A stretch of DNA of 64,000 bases from Paracoccus haematequi (GCA_945881965.1 CAMCVS010000013.1:1-64000), one strand, 5' to 3'; shown: positions 1 through 8,630, counted from the first letter of the stretch. Numbers and translations are program-made. Notes: generated by a model from the sequence alone, not told the origin.

Positions 1-1097
1 CAGCCGACGTGATACAGCGAGGCAAACAGCCGCGGTTCCAGACTGTCGGACGCGAACGTGTCGCCCCCGGTCAGCACGGACACCGCGTCATGGCTGTGCA
101 GGCTTTCCTGATGGCTGGCCACCACGCGGAAATCGCCGACGCGCTCGTCGTCCTGCAACTGTTCGCAGAACAGCCGCGCGGCATCTTCGACAAAGATCGG
201 ATTGGCGGCGTTCAGTTCCGCAAAGGCTTGCTCATCCTCGCGTTTCACCATCACCTGCGTTTCGGTCGGCACGGCGGTGCGCGCCATCCCGATGACATCC
301 TCGAACCACAGCACCGCACCCTCATTGATCACCAAGGACAGCCGCGCGACCGAGCGCTGCGAATGGGGCGTCGCCAGTTGCCCGCGATACTGCCGCGCAT
401 GTTCCGACAGTTCCAGCGAACAGGGGCAGGTCGAGGAATAGACATAATCCAGGTGCATGACCTTTTTCCGCACCCCGGCCTTTTCCACCAGTTCCAGCGC
501 GATATCGTAATACTGATACCCTTCCAGCCCTGACCGCAGCGACGCGATCTTGACCGGATAGCGGAACCGCATTTGCAACCGCGCGTCAAAGCTGCCCAGA
601 TCGTGGATATAATCGTCCAGCGCGGCTTCCATCGTGCCGAAACTAAAGGTCTTTTCGGCATGCTTATAGAATGACCGCATGATGCGGCTCATGTTGATGC
701 CCTTCTTGTCGGCCTCAAGGCTGACAGTGCCGGTCACGCTGGTTTCCACGGTGATATCACCGCCGTCGCGGGTCTGGAACCGGATCGGCAGGCGAAAGTT
801 GGAAATCCCCACATGCTGGATTTGCTGGCGCGCGCCCTTGATCAGCGAGGACGGGCCGTTTTGCAGGTCGGGCAACGTGTCCTTGTAGGCGTCCGTCACC
901 TCGAACGCATAGGGATAGGCGCGCGACAGCGCCGGATAGCTGTCGGGGTCGACGCTGACCAGCCGTGCCAGAGCCGGGTCCAGATCGGTCACTTCGGCGT
1001 CTGAAGCTTGCGCCACCCAGGCGCGCAAGCGCGACAGGGCCTCTTCGGCCTCGGCGCGCGACGGCAGACGGCTGAAGTCCGGTGTATGAAAATTCAT
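1..1097 (-). CDS. folE2: GTP cyclohydrolase FolE2 (type IB), 3' end outside window
   Basis: Catalyses GTP to 7,8-dihydroneopterin triphosphate, the first step of folate (and queuosine-type deazapurine) synthesis in the cytoplasm. About 365 codons are present from ATG at 1097, and the frame is still open at base 1, so only the last few residues are missing. The sequence aligns by eye along the whole FolE2 family: an N-terminal stretch with YPYAFEVTDAYKD, the SSTCPCSLE segment that carries the metal-binding cysteine, and a C-terminal HSHDAV region. The start is supported by a GGGGGA Shine-Dalgarno-like stretch a few bases upstream. In some bacteria folE2 is a zinc-sparing paralogue under Zur control; I see no convincing Zur palindrome here and whether a folE copy exists elsewhere is unknown. 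It is followed upstream by metZ on the same strand, 126 bp away. Confidence 0.93.
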   Translation of the reverse strand, partial: MNFHTPDFSRLPSRAEAEEALSRLRAWVAQASDAEVTDLDPALARLVSVDPDSYPALSRAYPYAFEVTDAYKDTLPDLQNGPSSLIKGARQQIQHVGISNFRLPIRFQTRDGGDITVETSVTGTVSLEADKKGINMSRIMRSFYKHAEKTFSFGTMEAALDDYIHDLGSFDARLQMRFRYPVKIASLRSGLEGYQYYDIALELVEKAGVRKKVMHLDYVYSSTCPCSLELSEHARQYRGQLATPHSQRSVARLSLVINEGAVLWFEDVIGMARTAVPTETQVMVKREDEQAFAELNAANPIFVEDAARLFCEQLQDDERVGDFRVVASHQESLHSHDAVSVLTGGDTFASDSLEPRLFASLYHVG

Positions 1098-1223
1098 CTC
1101 TATCCCCCTGTCCGGTGCCGCGCCTTATACCCAAGCACGCCGCCCCGATGTCCCATTTGCCAGATCACTACGTGGGGTCGCCGCCGTCGGATCACAATCA
1201 TCGCGCGATTGGCCGCGTTGGGA

Positions 1224-2417
1224 TCAGATCGCGTCCAGCCCCGCGCGCAGGTCCGCGATCAGGTCGGCGGGGTCTTCCAGCCCGACGGACAGCCGCAGCA
1301 AACCGGGCGAAATCCCCAGTTTCCGCTTCTGATCCGCAGGCAGGCGTTGATGCGTGGTGGTGGCAGGATGGGTGATAATCGACTTGGCATCGCCCAGATT
1401 GTTCGAGATCACGATGACGTGAAGCGCGTTCATCATCCGGAACGCCGCCGCCTTGGCGCTGTCCGCGTCACCTGCGACCTCCATCGCCAGAACCGTTCCC
1501 CCCGACCCGGTCTGCGCCATGGCCAGCGCATGTTGCGGATGGTCCGCCAGGCCGGGAAAGATCACGCGGGCCAGTTTCGGATGCCCCTGCAACGCGCGCG
1601 CTATTTGCAACGCGCTGTCCGCTTGCGCGCGCACGCGCAGGTCGATGGTTTCCAGCCCCTTCAGCATGATCCAGGCCGTGAACGGCGACATCGCGCCGCC
1701 CGTGTGCTTCATATAGGGTTCAACCGTCTTGCGGATGAAATCGCGTGTGCCCAGGATCACGCCGCCCAAGGCACGCCCCTGCCCGTCCACATGCTTGGTG
1801 GCCGAATAAATCACCACATCGGCACCTTGCGCGATGGCGCGCGAATAGACCGGCGTGGCGAACACGTTATCCACCACCACCAGTGCGCCCACCGCATGGG
1901 CCATTTCCGCGACAGCGGCGATATCCACCACCTCCAGCGTCGGGTTGGACACGGATTCAAAGAACGCAGCCTTGGTGCCCGGCCGCAGCGCCGCGCGCCA
2001 CTGGTCCAGATCGGTGCCATCGACAAAGGTCACCGTGACGCCATAGCGGGTCAGCACCTCTTCGAGGATATAGAGGCAAGACCCGAACAGCGCGCGCGCC
2101 GCCACCACATGATCGCCCGCGCGCAGCATGGCGCAGAGCGCGCCGTTGACCGCGGCCATGCCGGATGCGGTGGCAAAGGCATCTTCCGCCCCTTCCAGCG
2201 CCGCCATGCGGTCCTCGAACATCGCCACGGTCGGATTGCCATAGCGGGCATAGATGAACTCGTCCGGCCCCAGCGCCTGAAACCGCGCTTCGGCCTGTTC
2301 GGCGCTGGCATAGACGAATCCTTGGGTCAGGAAAATCGCCTCGGACACCTCGCCATACTGGCTGCGACGGGTGCCGCCATGCACCATCTGGGTGCGTTTT
2401 CCATAGGTCCGGTCCAT
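1224..2417 (-). CDS. metZ: O-succinylhomoserine sulfhydrylase (MetZ)
   Basis: PLP enzyme of the Cys/Met metabolism family, 397 residues, making homocysteine from O-succinyl- or O-acetylhomoserine and sulfide, the direct sulfhydrylation route to methionine. The PLP lysine is K208 in YSATKHVDGQG, and the ARYGNPTV and SNPTLEVVD motifs of the family are present. The frame is open further upstream, but I chose the ATG at 2417 because it has a GGAGG ribosome site 5 bases before it and because the extra upstream codons run through a riboswitch and terminator. Regulation is visible: a SAM-II aptamer and a rho-independent terminator occupy its 5' leader, so the gene should be off when S-adenosylmethionine is plentiful. 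Related members (MetB/MetC, cystathionine gamma-synthase) are the main alternatives; the context and riboswitch favour MetZ. Confidence 0.92.
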   Translation of the reverse strand: MDRTYGKRTQMVHGGTRRSQYGEVSEAIFLTQGFVYASAEQAEARFQALGPDEFIYARYGNPTVAMFEDRMAALEGAEDAFATASGMAAVNGALCAMLRAGDHVVAARALFGSCLYILEEVLTRYGVTVTFVDGTDLDQWRAALRPGTKAAFFESVSNPTLEVVDIAAVAEMAHAVGALVVVDNVFATPVYSRAIAQGADVVIYSATKHVDGQGRALGGVILGTRDFIRKTVEPYMKHTGGAMSPFTAWIMLKGLETIDLRVRAQADSALQIARALQGHPKLARVIFPGLADHPQHALAMAQTGSGGTVLAMEVAGDADSAKAAAFRMMNALHVIVISNNLGDAKSIITHPATTTHQRLPADQKRKLGISPGLLRLSVGLEDPADLIADLRAGLDAI

Positions 2418-2444
2418 ACCTGCCTCCGTTGCGCTGAGCGCATG

Positions 2445-2480
2445 AAAAAACCCCCGGACGCGGTCAGGCGCGGGGGGTCC
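2445..2480 (-). terminator. rho-independent terminator in the metZ leader (attenuator)
   Basis: Read on the minus strand, a GC-rich hairpin (five C facing five G in the outer stem, an inner CGCG/CGCG stem, a six-base loop) is followed directly by six T. It lies between the SAM-II aptamer and the metZ ribosome site, about 28 bases before the ATG. Position and run of T argue for transcription attenuation coupled to the aptamer. No obvious alternative antiterminator pairing was worked out. Confidence 0.8.
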
Positions 2481-2488
2481 CTCGGCTG

Positions 2489-2543
2489 CCCATTTTAGCG
2501 GTGTGTTTAACGTGGCCCGCAATCCGGAAACAAATCGCCACGC
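2489..2543 (-). ncRNA. SAM-II riboswitch upstream of metZ
   Basis: The minus strand shows a 7-bp P1 stem, GCGTGGC pairing with GCCACGT, closing a loop that begins GATTTG and contains GGATTGC. It is followed by TTAAACA and, after a short spacer, GCTAAAA. These are the conserved blocks of the SAM-II (metA) aptamer, an H-type pseudoknot found upstream of methionine genes in alphaproteobacteria. Binding of S-adenosylmethionine is expected to switch off metZ. In many SAM-II cases control is thought to be at translation; here a terminator follows immediately, which points to transcriptional control. Confidence 0.9.
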
Positions 2544-2671
2544 CGCAGGATTTACGCCGCCGCTTGCCTGACGTCAACGGCGCGCGGCGTCATGTCCGCG
2601 TTACCCAGCCGTCATGTCGCCGTCGCACCGCAGCATTATTGCAGCCGGAATTGTCCTCTGGGGGTCTGCCG

Positions 2672-3622
2672 GTGCCTCTTGTCAGAATCAATGCGTTAGG
2701 AACCGATCCTGTGCTGCATGGCACGGGCGGCTGTCCGCTGGACGCCTTGGCCGCAGCGGCACAGGGCGCGGGTCCGGTCATCCTGATGCTGCACGGGTTC
2801 AAGTTTCTGCCCGGTGACCCGGTGCATTGCCCGCATGGCCATATCCTTGCGCTGGATGACGCGAACCCCTGCCCAAAATCAGTCAGCTGGCCGCTGCGCC
2901 TTGGATTTGGTGCGGGCGATGCCGACGAAGGGCTGGCCGTCGCCTTTGGCTGGTCCGCGCGCGGGTTGCCGGGGCAGGTCTATCACCGTGCAGCAGAGGC
3001 GGGCGTGGCACTTGCGCGCACCATCCGCATGATCCGTGCCACAGCGCCCGACCGCCCCATCCATGCTATCGGCCATTCGATGGGCGCGCGGGTGATCCTG
3101 CAAGCGCTGCCGCATCTGGAACCCGGCGATCTGACGCGCGCGCTGTTGCTGGCCGCCGCCGAATACCGCAGCGTGGCGGATACTATGCTGGATACGCCCG
3201 CCGGGCGCAGTGCCGAGGTGATCAACGTCACCTCGCGCGAGAATGACCTGTTCGATTTCCTGTTCGAACGCATCGTGCCTGCGCCCCGGCGCGGCGATGT
3301 GGCGCTGGGGGCCGGGCTGACACCGGGGGATGGGCGGTTGACGCTGCCGATCGACAATCCCGGTCTGTTGGGCCTCTTGGCACGGCGCGGCATTGCGGTG
3401 GACGCGCCCCGCGCGATGGTCTGCCATTGGTCGCCCTATCGTCGCGCGGGCGTGTTCGATCTGTATAGCGCGCTGTTGCGCCGCCCCGAAGCCTTGCCGC
3501 TGTCGGCGTTGGCCGCCGCCCTGCCGACCACCCACGCGCCGCGCTGGTCACGTCTGCGCGCCGGACTTGCCCCCCGCCTGCCCGCGCGCACGGGCTTTGC
3601 CCCGCCGCTGCATACCGCTTGA
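2672..3622 (+). CDS. alpha/beta-hydrolase (serine esterase-like)
   Basis: A 316-residue alpha/beta-hydrolase fold protein. The nucleophile elbow is IGHSMGAR with Ser136; the oxyanion region VILMLHGF lies at residues 36-43. A likely catalytic His is near the C-terminus (MVCHWS). The middle part, ENDLFDFLFERIVP, resembles the putative acid-residue region of DUF900/PGAP1-like esterases, but the substrate cannot be named. The frame is open from 2501. I prefer the GTG at 2672 because a GGGGGT stretch lies 7 bases before it and because the upstream codons overlap the divergent metZ leader. It has no signal peptide, so it is probably cytoplasmic. Confidence 0.75.
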   Translation: MPLVRINALGTDPVLHGTGGCPLDALAAAAQGAGPVILMLHGFKFLPGDPVHCPHGHILALDDANPCPKSVSWPLRLGFGAGDADEGLAVAFGWSARGLPGQVYHRAAEAGVALARTIRMIRATAPDRPIHAIGHSMGARVILQALPHLEPGDLTRALLLAAAEYRSVADTMLDTPAGRSAEVINVTSRENDLFDFLFERIVPAPRRGDVALGAGLTPGDGRLTLPIDNPGLLGLLARRGIAVDAPRAMVCHWSPYRRAGVFDLYSALLRRPEALPLSALAAALPTTHAPRWSRLRAGLAPRLPARTGFAPPLHTA

Positions 3623-3673
3623 TCCGGCAGGACGGGCGGGCGATGCTGACCGCGCCGCAACCCGGAGACCGCC

Positions 3674-4375
3674 ATGCCGTCACCCGTTTCTTCACCCGCT
3701 CCTGCCGCGATCGACCTATATTACTGGCCCACGCCGAATGGCTGGAAAATCTCGATCGCGCTGGCAGAAATGGGCCTGCCTCATGCCGTGCATCTGGTGA
3801 ATATCGGCAAGGGCGAACAGTTCCGTCCCGAGTTTCTGGCGATCAGCCCGAACAACCGCATGCCCGCCATTGTAGATCCGGATGGCCCCGATGGCGCGCC
3901 GATTGCGATCTTTGAATCGGGTGCGATCCTGCAATATCTGGCGCGCAAGACCGGGCAGTTCTATGGCGCAACCGAACGCGACCGCATCGCGGTGGATCAG
4001 TGGCTCATGTGGCAGATGGGCGGCGTCGGCCCGATGGCGGGTCAGGCGCATCATTTTCTGAAATTCGCGCCCAATGCCACGCCGCCGCAGGATATCCCCT
4101 ATGCCAAGGACCGCTACCGGTCCGAGGTGGCGCGGCTGTACACAGTGCTGAATGGGCAACTGGCGCGGCACGCCTTCGTCGCGGGCGATTTCCTGTCTAT
4201 TGCGGATTTCGCGATCTGGCCTTGGGCGTCGCTGTGGGAAGGCCAGCAGCAAAGCCTGGAGGACAAGCCGCATCTGGCGCGCTGGCTGCAAGAAATGGCG
4301 GCGCGTCCGGGTGTGGTCGCAGGCCGTGCCTTGCACGCTGACCTGCGCCCCGCTGATCCTCTCCGAAAAACCTGA
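3674..4375 (+). CDS. glutathione S-transferase, YghU/YfcG (nu-class) type
   Basis: A 233-residue two-domain GST. The N-terminal thioredoxin-like domain begins with LYYWPTPNGWK, where the TPNG turn is typical of nu-class enzymes such as YfcG and YghU that act as disulfide-bond oxidoreductases using glutathione; FESGAILQYLA is the glutathione-binding SNAIL/ESGAI motif. The all-helical C-terminal domain follows (WLMWQMGGVGPMAGQAHHF). The ATG at 3674 is preceded by GGAGA at good spacing. It is one of three GSTs in this window, with gor at 18.3 kb able to supply reduced glutathione. It stands alone, converging on yciB. Confidence 0.88.
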   Translation: MPSPVSSPAPAAIDLYYWPTPNGWKISIALAEMGLPHAVHLVNIGKGEQFRPEFLAISPNNRMPAIVDPDGPDGAPIAIFESGAILQYLARKTGQFYGATERDRIAVDQWLMWQMGGVGPMAGQAHHFLKFAPNATPPQDIPYAKDRYRSEVARLYTVLNGQLARHAFVAGDFLSIADFAIWPWASLWEGQQQSLEDKPHLARWLQEMAARPGVVAGRALHADLRPADPLRKT

Positions 4376-4385
4376 CCCGCAAGGT

Positions 4386-4985
4386 CTAGTCCTCTTTGCC
4401 CTCGCCATAGCGGCGAAACAGCCCGCCTTGGGCGACAAAGAACCCGAACACCGCCAGCGACAGCCCGAAGGTCTTGAACCAGACCCAGGTTTCGGTGGTC
4501 TGGGTCCGCCAGATCGCCTCGTTGACCACCGCCAGCGCCAGAAAGAACAGGCACAGCCGCCGCGTCAGGATCATCCAGCCGTCGTGCTGCAACGGCATCA
4601 TCTCTTCCATGACGGTGCGCAGATAGCTTTGCCCCCGGATCAGCCCCACCCCCAAGATCGCCGCGAACAGCAGATAGATGAAGGTCGGTTTCATCTTGAA
4701 GAACCGCTCATCGTTCAGCCACACCGACAGCCCGCCGAACACCACGATCAACACCAAGGTCAACAGTTGCATGGGCGACACCCGCCCGCTGAGCACCGTC
4801 AACAGCCCGGTGGTGAACATCATCAGCGGCACAAACCCTGCGGTAGCAAGGATAAAGCCGTCATAGTCGCGGCCTTTGATGATGAAGGTCTGATCCTTCA
4901 GCAGGAAATAGGCCGCGAAAAACAGCAGCACCGGGCCGATTTCCAGCGCGGATTTGACGAACGGATTTAACTCGCGATGGGCCAT
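4386..4985 (-). CDS. yciB: inner membrane protein YciB (intracellular septation protein A family)
   Basis: A 199-residue polytopic inner-membrane protein with about five hydrophobic segments. Family hallmarks are the N-terminal ELGPVLLFF-like start (here EIGPVLLFFAAY), WLNDERFFKMKPTF in the middle and RTQTTETWVWFKTFG near the C-terminus. YciB is linked to envelope and septum integrity in enterobacteria; its molecular role is not settled. I chose the ATG at 4985 over the one at 5006 because the former has a GGGAG site 6 bases ahead and avoids overlap with the upstream DMT gene. It is probably co-transcribed with that gene (10-bp gap). Confidence 0.9.
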   Translation of the reverse strand: MAHRELNPFVKSALEIGPVLLFFAAYFLLKDQTFIIKGRDYDGFILATAGFVPLMMFTTGLLTVLSGRVSPMQLLTLVLIVVFGGLSVWLNDERFFKMKPTFIYLLFAAILGVGLIRGQSYLRTVMEEMMPLQHDGWMILTRRLCLFFLALAVVNEAIWRTQTTETWVWFKTFGLSLAVFGFFVAQGGLFRRYGEGKED

Positions 4986-4995
4986 GTCTGTCTCC

Positions 4996-5904
4996 CTAGC
5001 CGCCAAATTCCACGATCACGGCGCCCAGCGCAATCAGACACATCAACGCAACGCGGCGCGGCCCCACGGTTTCGCGCAGCACCAGCCAGCCGATCAGCGC
5101 GGCGAACACGGTTGATGTCTCGCGCAGCACCGCCGCCTCGCCCACCTTGTCCAGCCGGGTGGCCATCATCACGCAGCCGAAACTGCCCCAGGCCACGAAC
5201 GCCCCGATCAGGCCGCGCCGCATCAGCGGGGCCAGCGCAACGCCCGACATCCGCGCCCGCAGCCGCGGCACCAGCGCGAACATCACCGGGAAATCCATCG
5301 CGGCCAGGAAAAAGAACCACGCCAGAAACGTGAACGGGTCCGCCGCCTGCCGGATGCCCCACGCATCATAGGTGGTATAGACCGCCACCATCAGCCCTGT
5401 CAGCACCGCATAGCCCAGCGCCGGCAACAGCGTGTCGCGCGCGGTGTCGAGATACATCAGGTTATAGACCGCCAGCCCGAAAATGCCGGTCAACAGCACC
5501 GCCACCCCCAGCCATTGCGTCAGGGTATAGGTCTCGCCAAAGATGATCATCGCGCCAAAGATGGTAAACAGCGGCCCCATCCCGCGCACCACCGGATAGA
5601 CCACGGTATAGGCCCCCCGGTCATAGGACAGCGACATCAACACCTTGTAGGTGAAATGGATCACCACCACGCCGGCAAAGATCGGCCACATATGCGGCTC
5701 TGGCCATGGCACAAGGAACAATGCCACCGGGGCCGAGATCACCACAAGACTAAGATCAATCGCCAGCCGCGTGATCCAGGGGTCATGACGGCCCTTTTGC
5801 AGCGCACCGAACACCGCATGCAAGAATGCCGCCGTCAGCGCGAGGATCAGCGCCATCTGCGCGCCCGCAGGGGTATCGGCAAGGCTGACGAGCCAGGCGC
5901 TCAT
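4996..5904 (-). CDS. DMT/EamA-family membrane transporter
   Basis: A 302-residue protein with ten hydrophobic segments in the two-fold arrangement of the drug/metabolite transporter superfamily. Clear family features include GMGPLFTIFGAMIIFGE near the end of the first EamA repeat and AVLRETSTVFAALIGWLVLRE in the second. The substrate is unknown. Upstream is ftsY on the same strand; between them lies a Rhodobacteraceae-type intergenic repeat. The short distance to yciB (10 bp) suggests a two-gene operon. Confidence 0.85.
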   Translation of the reverse strand: MSAWLVSLADTPAGAQMALILALTAAFLHAVFGALQKGRHDPWITRLAIDLSLVVISAPVALFLVPWPEPHMWPIFAGVVVIHFTYKVLMSLSYDRGAYTVVYPVVRGMGPLFTIFGAMIIFGETYTLTQWLGVAVLLTGIFGLAVYNLMYLDTARDTLLPALGYAVLTGLMVAVYTTYDAWGIRQAADPFTFLAWFFFLAAMDFPVMFALVPRLRARMSGVALAPLMRRGLIGAFVAWGSFGCVMMATRLDKVGEAAVLRETSTVFAALIGWLVLRETVGPRRVALMCLIALGAVIVEFGG

Positions 5905-5931
5905 GCCAGCGTCACGCGGGATCGGGCGTCA

Positions 5932-5992
5932 GAGGGGGCCAGCCCCCGCCCTGCGGGCCCCCCGGAGTATTTGGGGCAAGATGAATACGGAA
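5932..5992 (+). repeat. dispersed intergenic repeat, copy 1 (hairpin plus GGAGTATTT tail)
   Basis: A hairpin of about five G facing five C with a short loop (GGGGGCCAGCCCCC) is followed by CCCCGGAGTATTTGGGGCAA and GATGAA. Near-identical architecture occurs at 33744-33805 and, in the opposite orientation and more diverged, at 12839-12885. It sits in the ftsY-DMT gap. It may be a mobile REP-like element or a processed hairpin; it encodes nothing obvious. Confidence 0.75.
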
Positions 5993-5995
5993 GGC

Positions 5996-6976
5996 TCATT
6001 CCCGGTCGAGGCCTACCAACGCGCGGGCGAAATCCTGCGGGTCGAACGGGGCCAGATCGTCGATCTGTTCGCCCACCCCGATGGCATGGATCGGCAGGCC
6101 GAAGCGGTCGGCCAGCGCCACTAGCACGCCGCCCTTGGCGGTGCCGTCAAGCTTGGTCATCACCAGGCCCGAGACATCGGCGATCTTGCGGAACACCTCG
6201 ACTTGGGCCAGCGCGTTCTGGCCCGTGGTGGCATCCAGCACCAGAAGCGTGGTATGCGGCGCAGAGGGATCGACCTTGCGCAACACGCGGACGATCTTGG
6301 CCAGCTCCTCCATGAGGTCAGCGCGGTTCTGCAACCGCCCCGCCGTGTCGATCATCAACAGGTCCGCGCCGTCGGCCTGCGCACGGGTCAGCGCATCAAA
6401 GGCGAGGCTGGCGGGATCTGATCCTTCGGGCGCGGTCAGCACCGGCACACCGGCGCGGGTGCCCCAGACCTGCAACTGTTCCACCGCCGCCGCACGAAAC
6501 GTGTCACCCGCCGCGATCACCACCGATTTGCCGGCCGCGCGGAATTGCGATGCCAGCTTGCCGATGGTCGTGGTCTTGCCGGACCCGTTCACGCCGACGA
6601 CCAAAATCACCTGCGGGCGTTTGGGCAACAGCGGCAGTGGCCGCGCGACGGGATCAAGGATGCGGGCGATCTCGTCGGCCAGCGCGGACTTGATCTCGGT
6701 CACGGACAGCCGCTTGCCAAACCGCCCCTGCGCCAGATTAGCCGCGACCCGGGCCGAGGTATCGACGCCCATATCGGACTGGATCAGCAAATCTTCGAGG
6801 TCTTCCAGCATCTTGTCGTCAAGGACGCGCCGCGCGCCATCCTCGCGGCCCAAGAGCCGCCCAATGAGGCCCGGCGTTGCGGCGGGCGCATCGTCACGGA
6901 CCAGCGCGGACAGGCCGTCGTCGAGTTTCGCCGAGGACCGGAACAGACGGTCCTTGAGCTTGCCGAAAAGGGACAT
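5996..6976 (-). CDS. ftsY: signal recognition particle receptor FtsY
   Basis: SRP receptor GTPase that delivers ribosome-nascent-chain complexes to the Sec translocon at the inner membrane; 326 residues. The N-terminal helix MSLFGKLKDRLFRSS is the basic, membrane-associating start typical of alphaproteobacterial FtsY, which lack the long acidic A domain of E. coli. The NG domain follows: P-loop GVNGSGKTTTIGK, DTAGRLQN, and TKLDGTAKGG. The frame is open to 7084, and an in-frame ATG at 6994 is a possible alternative; I chose 6976 from the family's usual N-terminus and an AAGG at suitable spacing. It diverges from the small secreted-protein gene at 7144. Confidence 0.95.
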   Translation of the reverse strand: MSLFGKLKDRLFRSSAKLDDGLSALVRDDAPAATPGLIGRLLGREDGARRVLDDKMLEDLEDLLIQSDMGVDTSARVAANLAQGRFGKRLSVTEIKSALADEIARILDPVARPLPLLPKRPQVILVVGVNGSGKTTTIGKLASQFRAAGKSVVIAAGDTFRAAAVEQLQVWGTRAGVPVLTAPEGSDPASLAFDALTRAQADGADLLMIDTAGRLQNRADLMEELAKIVRVLRKVDPSAPHTTLLVLDATTGQNALAQVEVFRKIADVSGLVMTKLDGTAKGGVLVALADRFGLPIHAIGVGEQIDDLAPFDPQDFARALVGLDRE

Positions 6977-7143
6977 GGTGCTGCCTTTTGCCATCCGGGT
7001 CATCTCACCTAAGCGCAACCGCCCGCATTGGAAAGACCCGGCTTGGCTGTATCCCGGATCGCGCTTGACCCGCCTGCGCAACATTCCGCGAGGGGCGGGC
7101 GGCGGGGCTGGCGCTTTGCCCGCGCATCGGGCAATTTGCGGGC

Positions 7144-7548
7144 ATGAAACATTTGTCTTTCCTTGTCGTTCTGCTTTGCACCCTTGCGGGGTCGGTCACC
7201 GCAGCCGAGACCCGGCTGTCGGCGGCGGAATTCGACGCCTATACCCGTGGCAAGACGTTCTATTACGGGTCGATGGGGCGGCCCTATGGTGGCGAGGAAT
7301 ATCTGGACGACCGCCGCGTGCGGTGGTCGTTTCTGGACGGCGAATGCAAGGACGGGCGCTGGTACGAGCAGGCCGATGAAATCTGTTTTGTCTATGACGA
7401 CAACCCCGATCCGCAATGCTGGAGCTTTGCCATCGGCGGACGCGGGTTGATCGCACGTTTTGGCGGCGATTCTGCGCAAAGCGAGCTGTATGAGGTCGAA
7501 CAAAGCGCCGAGCCCCTGCTGTGCACCGGCCCCAAGGTCGGGGTATAG
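7144..7548 (+). CDS. hypothetical secreted protein
   Basis: A 134-residue protein not recognised by family. Residues 1-20 form a clear signal peptide (MKHLSFLVVLLCTLAG, cleavage near TAA-ET), so the mature protein of about 114 residues should be periplasmic. The mature part has four cysteines (in GECKDG, EICFVYD, QCWSFA and LLCTG), compatible with two disulfides. It is rich in aromatic and acidic residues. The sequence FYYGSMGRPYGGEEYLDDRRVRW suggests a small beta-barrel of the kind seen in uncharacterised Rhodobacteraceae proteins, but this is only an impression. It stands alone between ftsY (divergent) and the AlkB-like gene. Confidence 0.75.
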   Translation: MKHLSFLVVLLCTLAGSVTAAETRLSAAEFDAYTRGKTFYYGSMGRPYGGEEYLDDRRVRWSFLDGECKDGRWYEQADEICFVYDDNPDPQCWSFAIGGRGLIARFGGDSAQSELYEVEQSAEPLLCTGPKVGV

Positions 7549-7655
7549 CCTGATGCATTTGAACCAGTTTTGCGTGATTTGCGCGGTCTGCCACTAACCT
7601 GCGGCAAGGATTGGTTCAGGCTTGCCCGCGATGCTGATGCCAAAGGGGCGGTGGC

Positions 7656-8630
7656 GTGGGATTTTTTCTGGCAACATCTGGCACGTGGGGCCTGATCCTG
7701 ATCGCGGCGCTGTTTGCGCCGGGATTGGCGGGATGGGCTTTGGCGGCGGTCACGCTGGGAGTGTTCGCGATTGACGTGATCGCCGCGCGGGCGGGTGCGG
7801 CGCGGGAATTTCCTGCCGCAGACGCGTTGTTGGTCGGGCTGGGATTGGCCGCGCCCGTGTTGGTCGCGGCTGTGGTCTGGGCGTTGGCCGGAGGCACCGG
7901 CGGGGTGTTTCTGGCGCTCGCTGCGATCATCTGGCTGGGTCAGGTCGGCCATCCGGCGGCGCATGAGTTGATCCATGCAAAACGTATGCTGCCGCGCGCC
8001 TTGGGCCGGACAATTTATGCAATGCTTGGGATGGGCCACCACGTCAGCGCGCATTTGCGGGTGCATCATGCCCATGTCGCCACGCCACTGGACCCGATGA
8101 GCGCGCCCTTGGGCATGGGGTTCTGGGCCTATGCGCCCCGCGCCTGGATTGGCGGGTTTCGCGCCGGGTGGCGGGCCGAGGCGCGAACACAGCGGCGGGG
8201 CGCTGTGCATCCTTATCTGGTCAATGCGGCCGTTGCCGGGGCTGCGCTGGCGCTGGCGGCAATGGCCGGGCCGGGTGGGCTGCTGGCGCTGGTGATTCTG
8301 GCGGCGGGGTTTCAATTGCAGGTGCTGCAATCGGATTACGTGCAGCATTACGGTCTGCGCCGTCACGCCACCGCCACCGGATTTGCGCCGGCGACCGCGC
8401 ACCATGCGTGGAACAGCGGCCATTCCGGGTCATCGGCCCTGATGCTGAACGCGACGCGCCATTCCGATCACCACATCACGCCGGGGCGGCGGTTCGACCA
8501 ACTGGACCTTGGCGCCGCGATGCCGCGCCTGCCCGCGCCCCTGCCGCTGATGGCGGCGCTGGCGCTGGTTCCGCCCTTGTGGCGGCGCGTGATGGACCCG
8601 CGCGCGCGGCGCTACAGCAGCGAACCTTGA
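7656..8630 (+). CDS. AlkB-like integral-membrane di-iron oxygenase (alkane 1-monooxygenase/fatty acid desaturase superfamily)
   Basis: A 324-residue membrane protein with the histidine boxes of non-haem di-iron membrane hydroxylases: HPAAHELIH, then GHHVSAHLRVHHAHVATP, and NATRHSDHH. The second box is followed by DPMSAPLG, and the last matches the QRHSDHH box of AlkB alkane hydroxylases better than that of desaturases. It is shorter than classical AlkB (about 400 residues). The hydroxylation substrate is unknown, and an electron donor such as rubredoxin is not adjacent, although a 2Fe-2S ferredoxin gene lies 4 kb away. It starts with GTG at 7656 behind GGGGCGG. Its last 19 bp overlap the convergent xseA. 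Confidence 0.82.
   Translation: MGFFLATSGTWGLILIAALFAPGLAGWALAAVTLGVFAIDVIAARAGAAREFPAADALLVGLGLAAPVLVAAVVWALAGGTGGVFLALAAIIWLGQVGHPAAHELIHAKRMLPRALGRTIYAMLGMGHHVSAHLRVHHAHVATPLDPMSAPLGMGFWAYAPRAWIGGFRAGWRAEARTQRRGAVHPYLVNAAVAGAALALAAMAGPGGLLALVILAAGFQLQVLQSDYVQHYGLRRHATATGFAPATAHHAWNSGHSGSSALMLNATRHSDHHITPGRRFDQLDLGAAMPRLPAPLPLMAALALVPPLWRRVMDPRARRYSSEP

Noticed and set aside
1008-2498. A 496-codon open frame on the plus strand opposite metZ.
   Set aside because: It is the complement-strand shadow of a well-supported PLP enzyme; the translation is Arg/His-rich, unlike a real protein, and it runs through the riboswitch.
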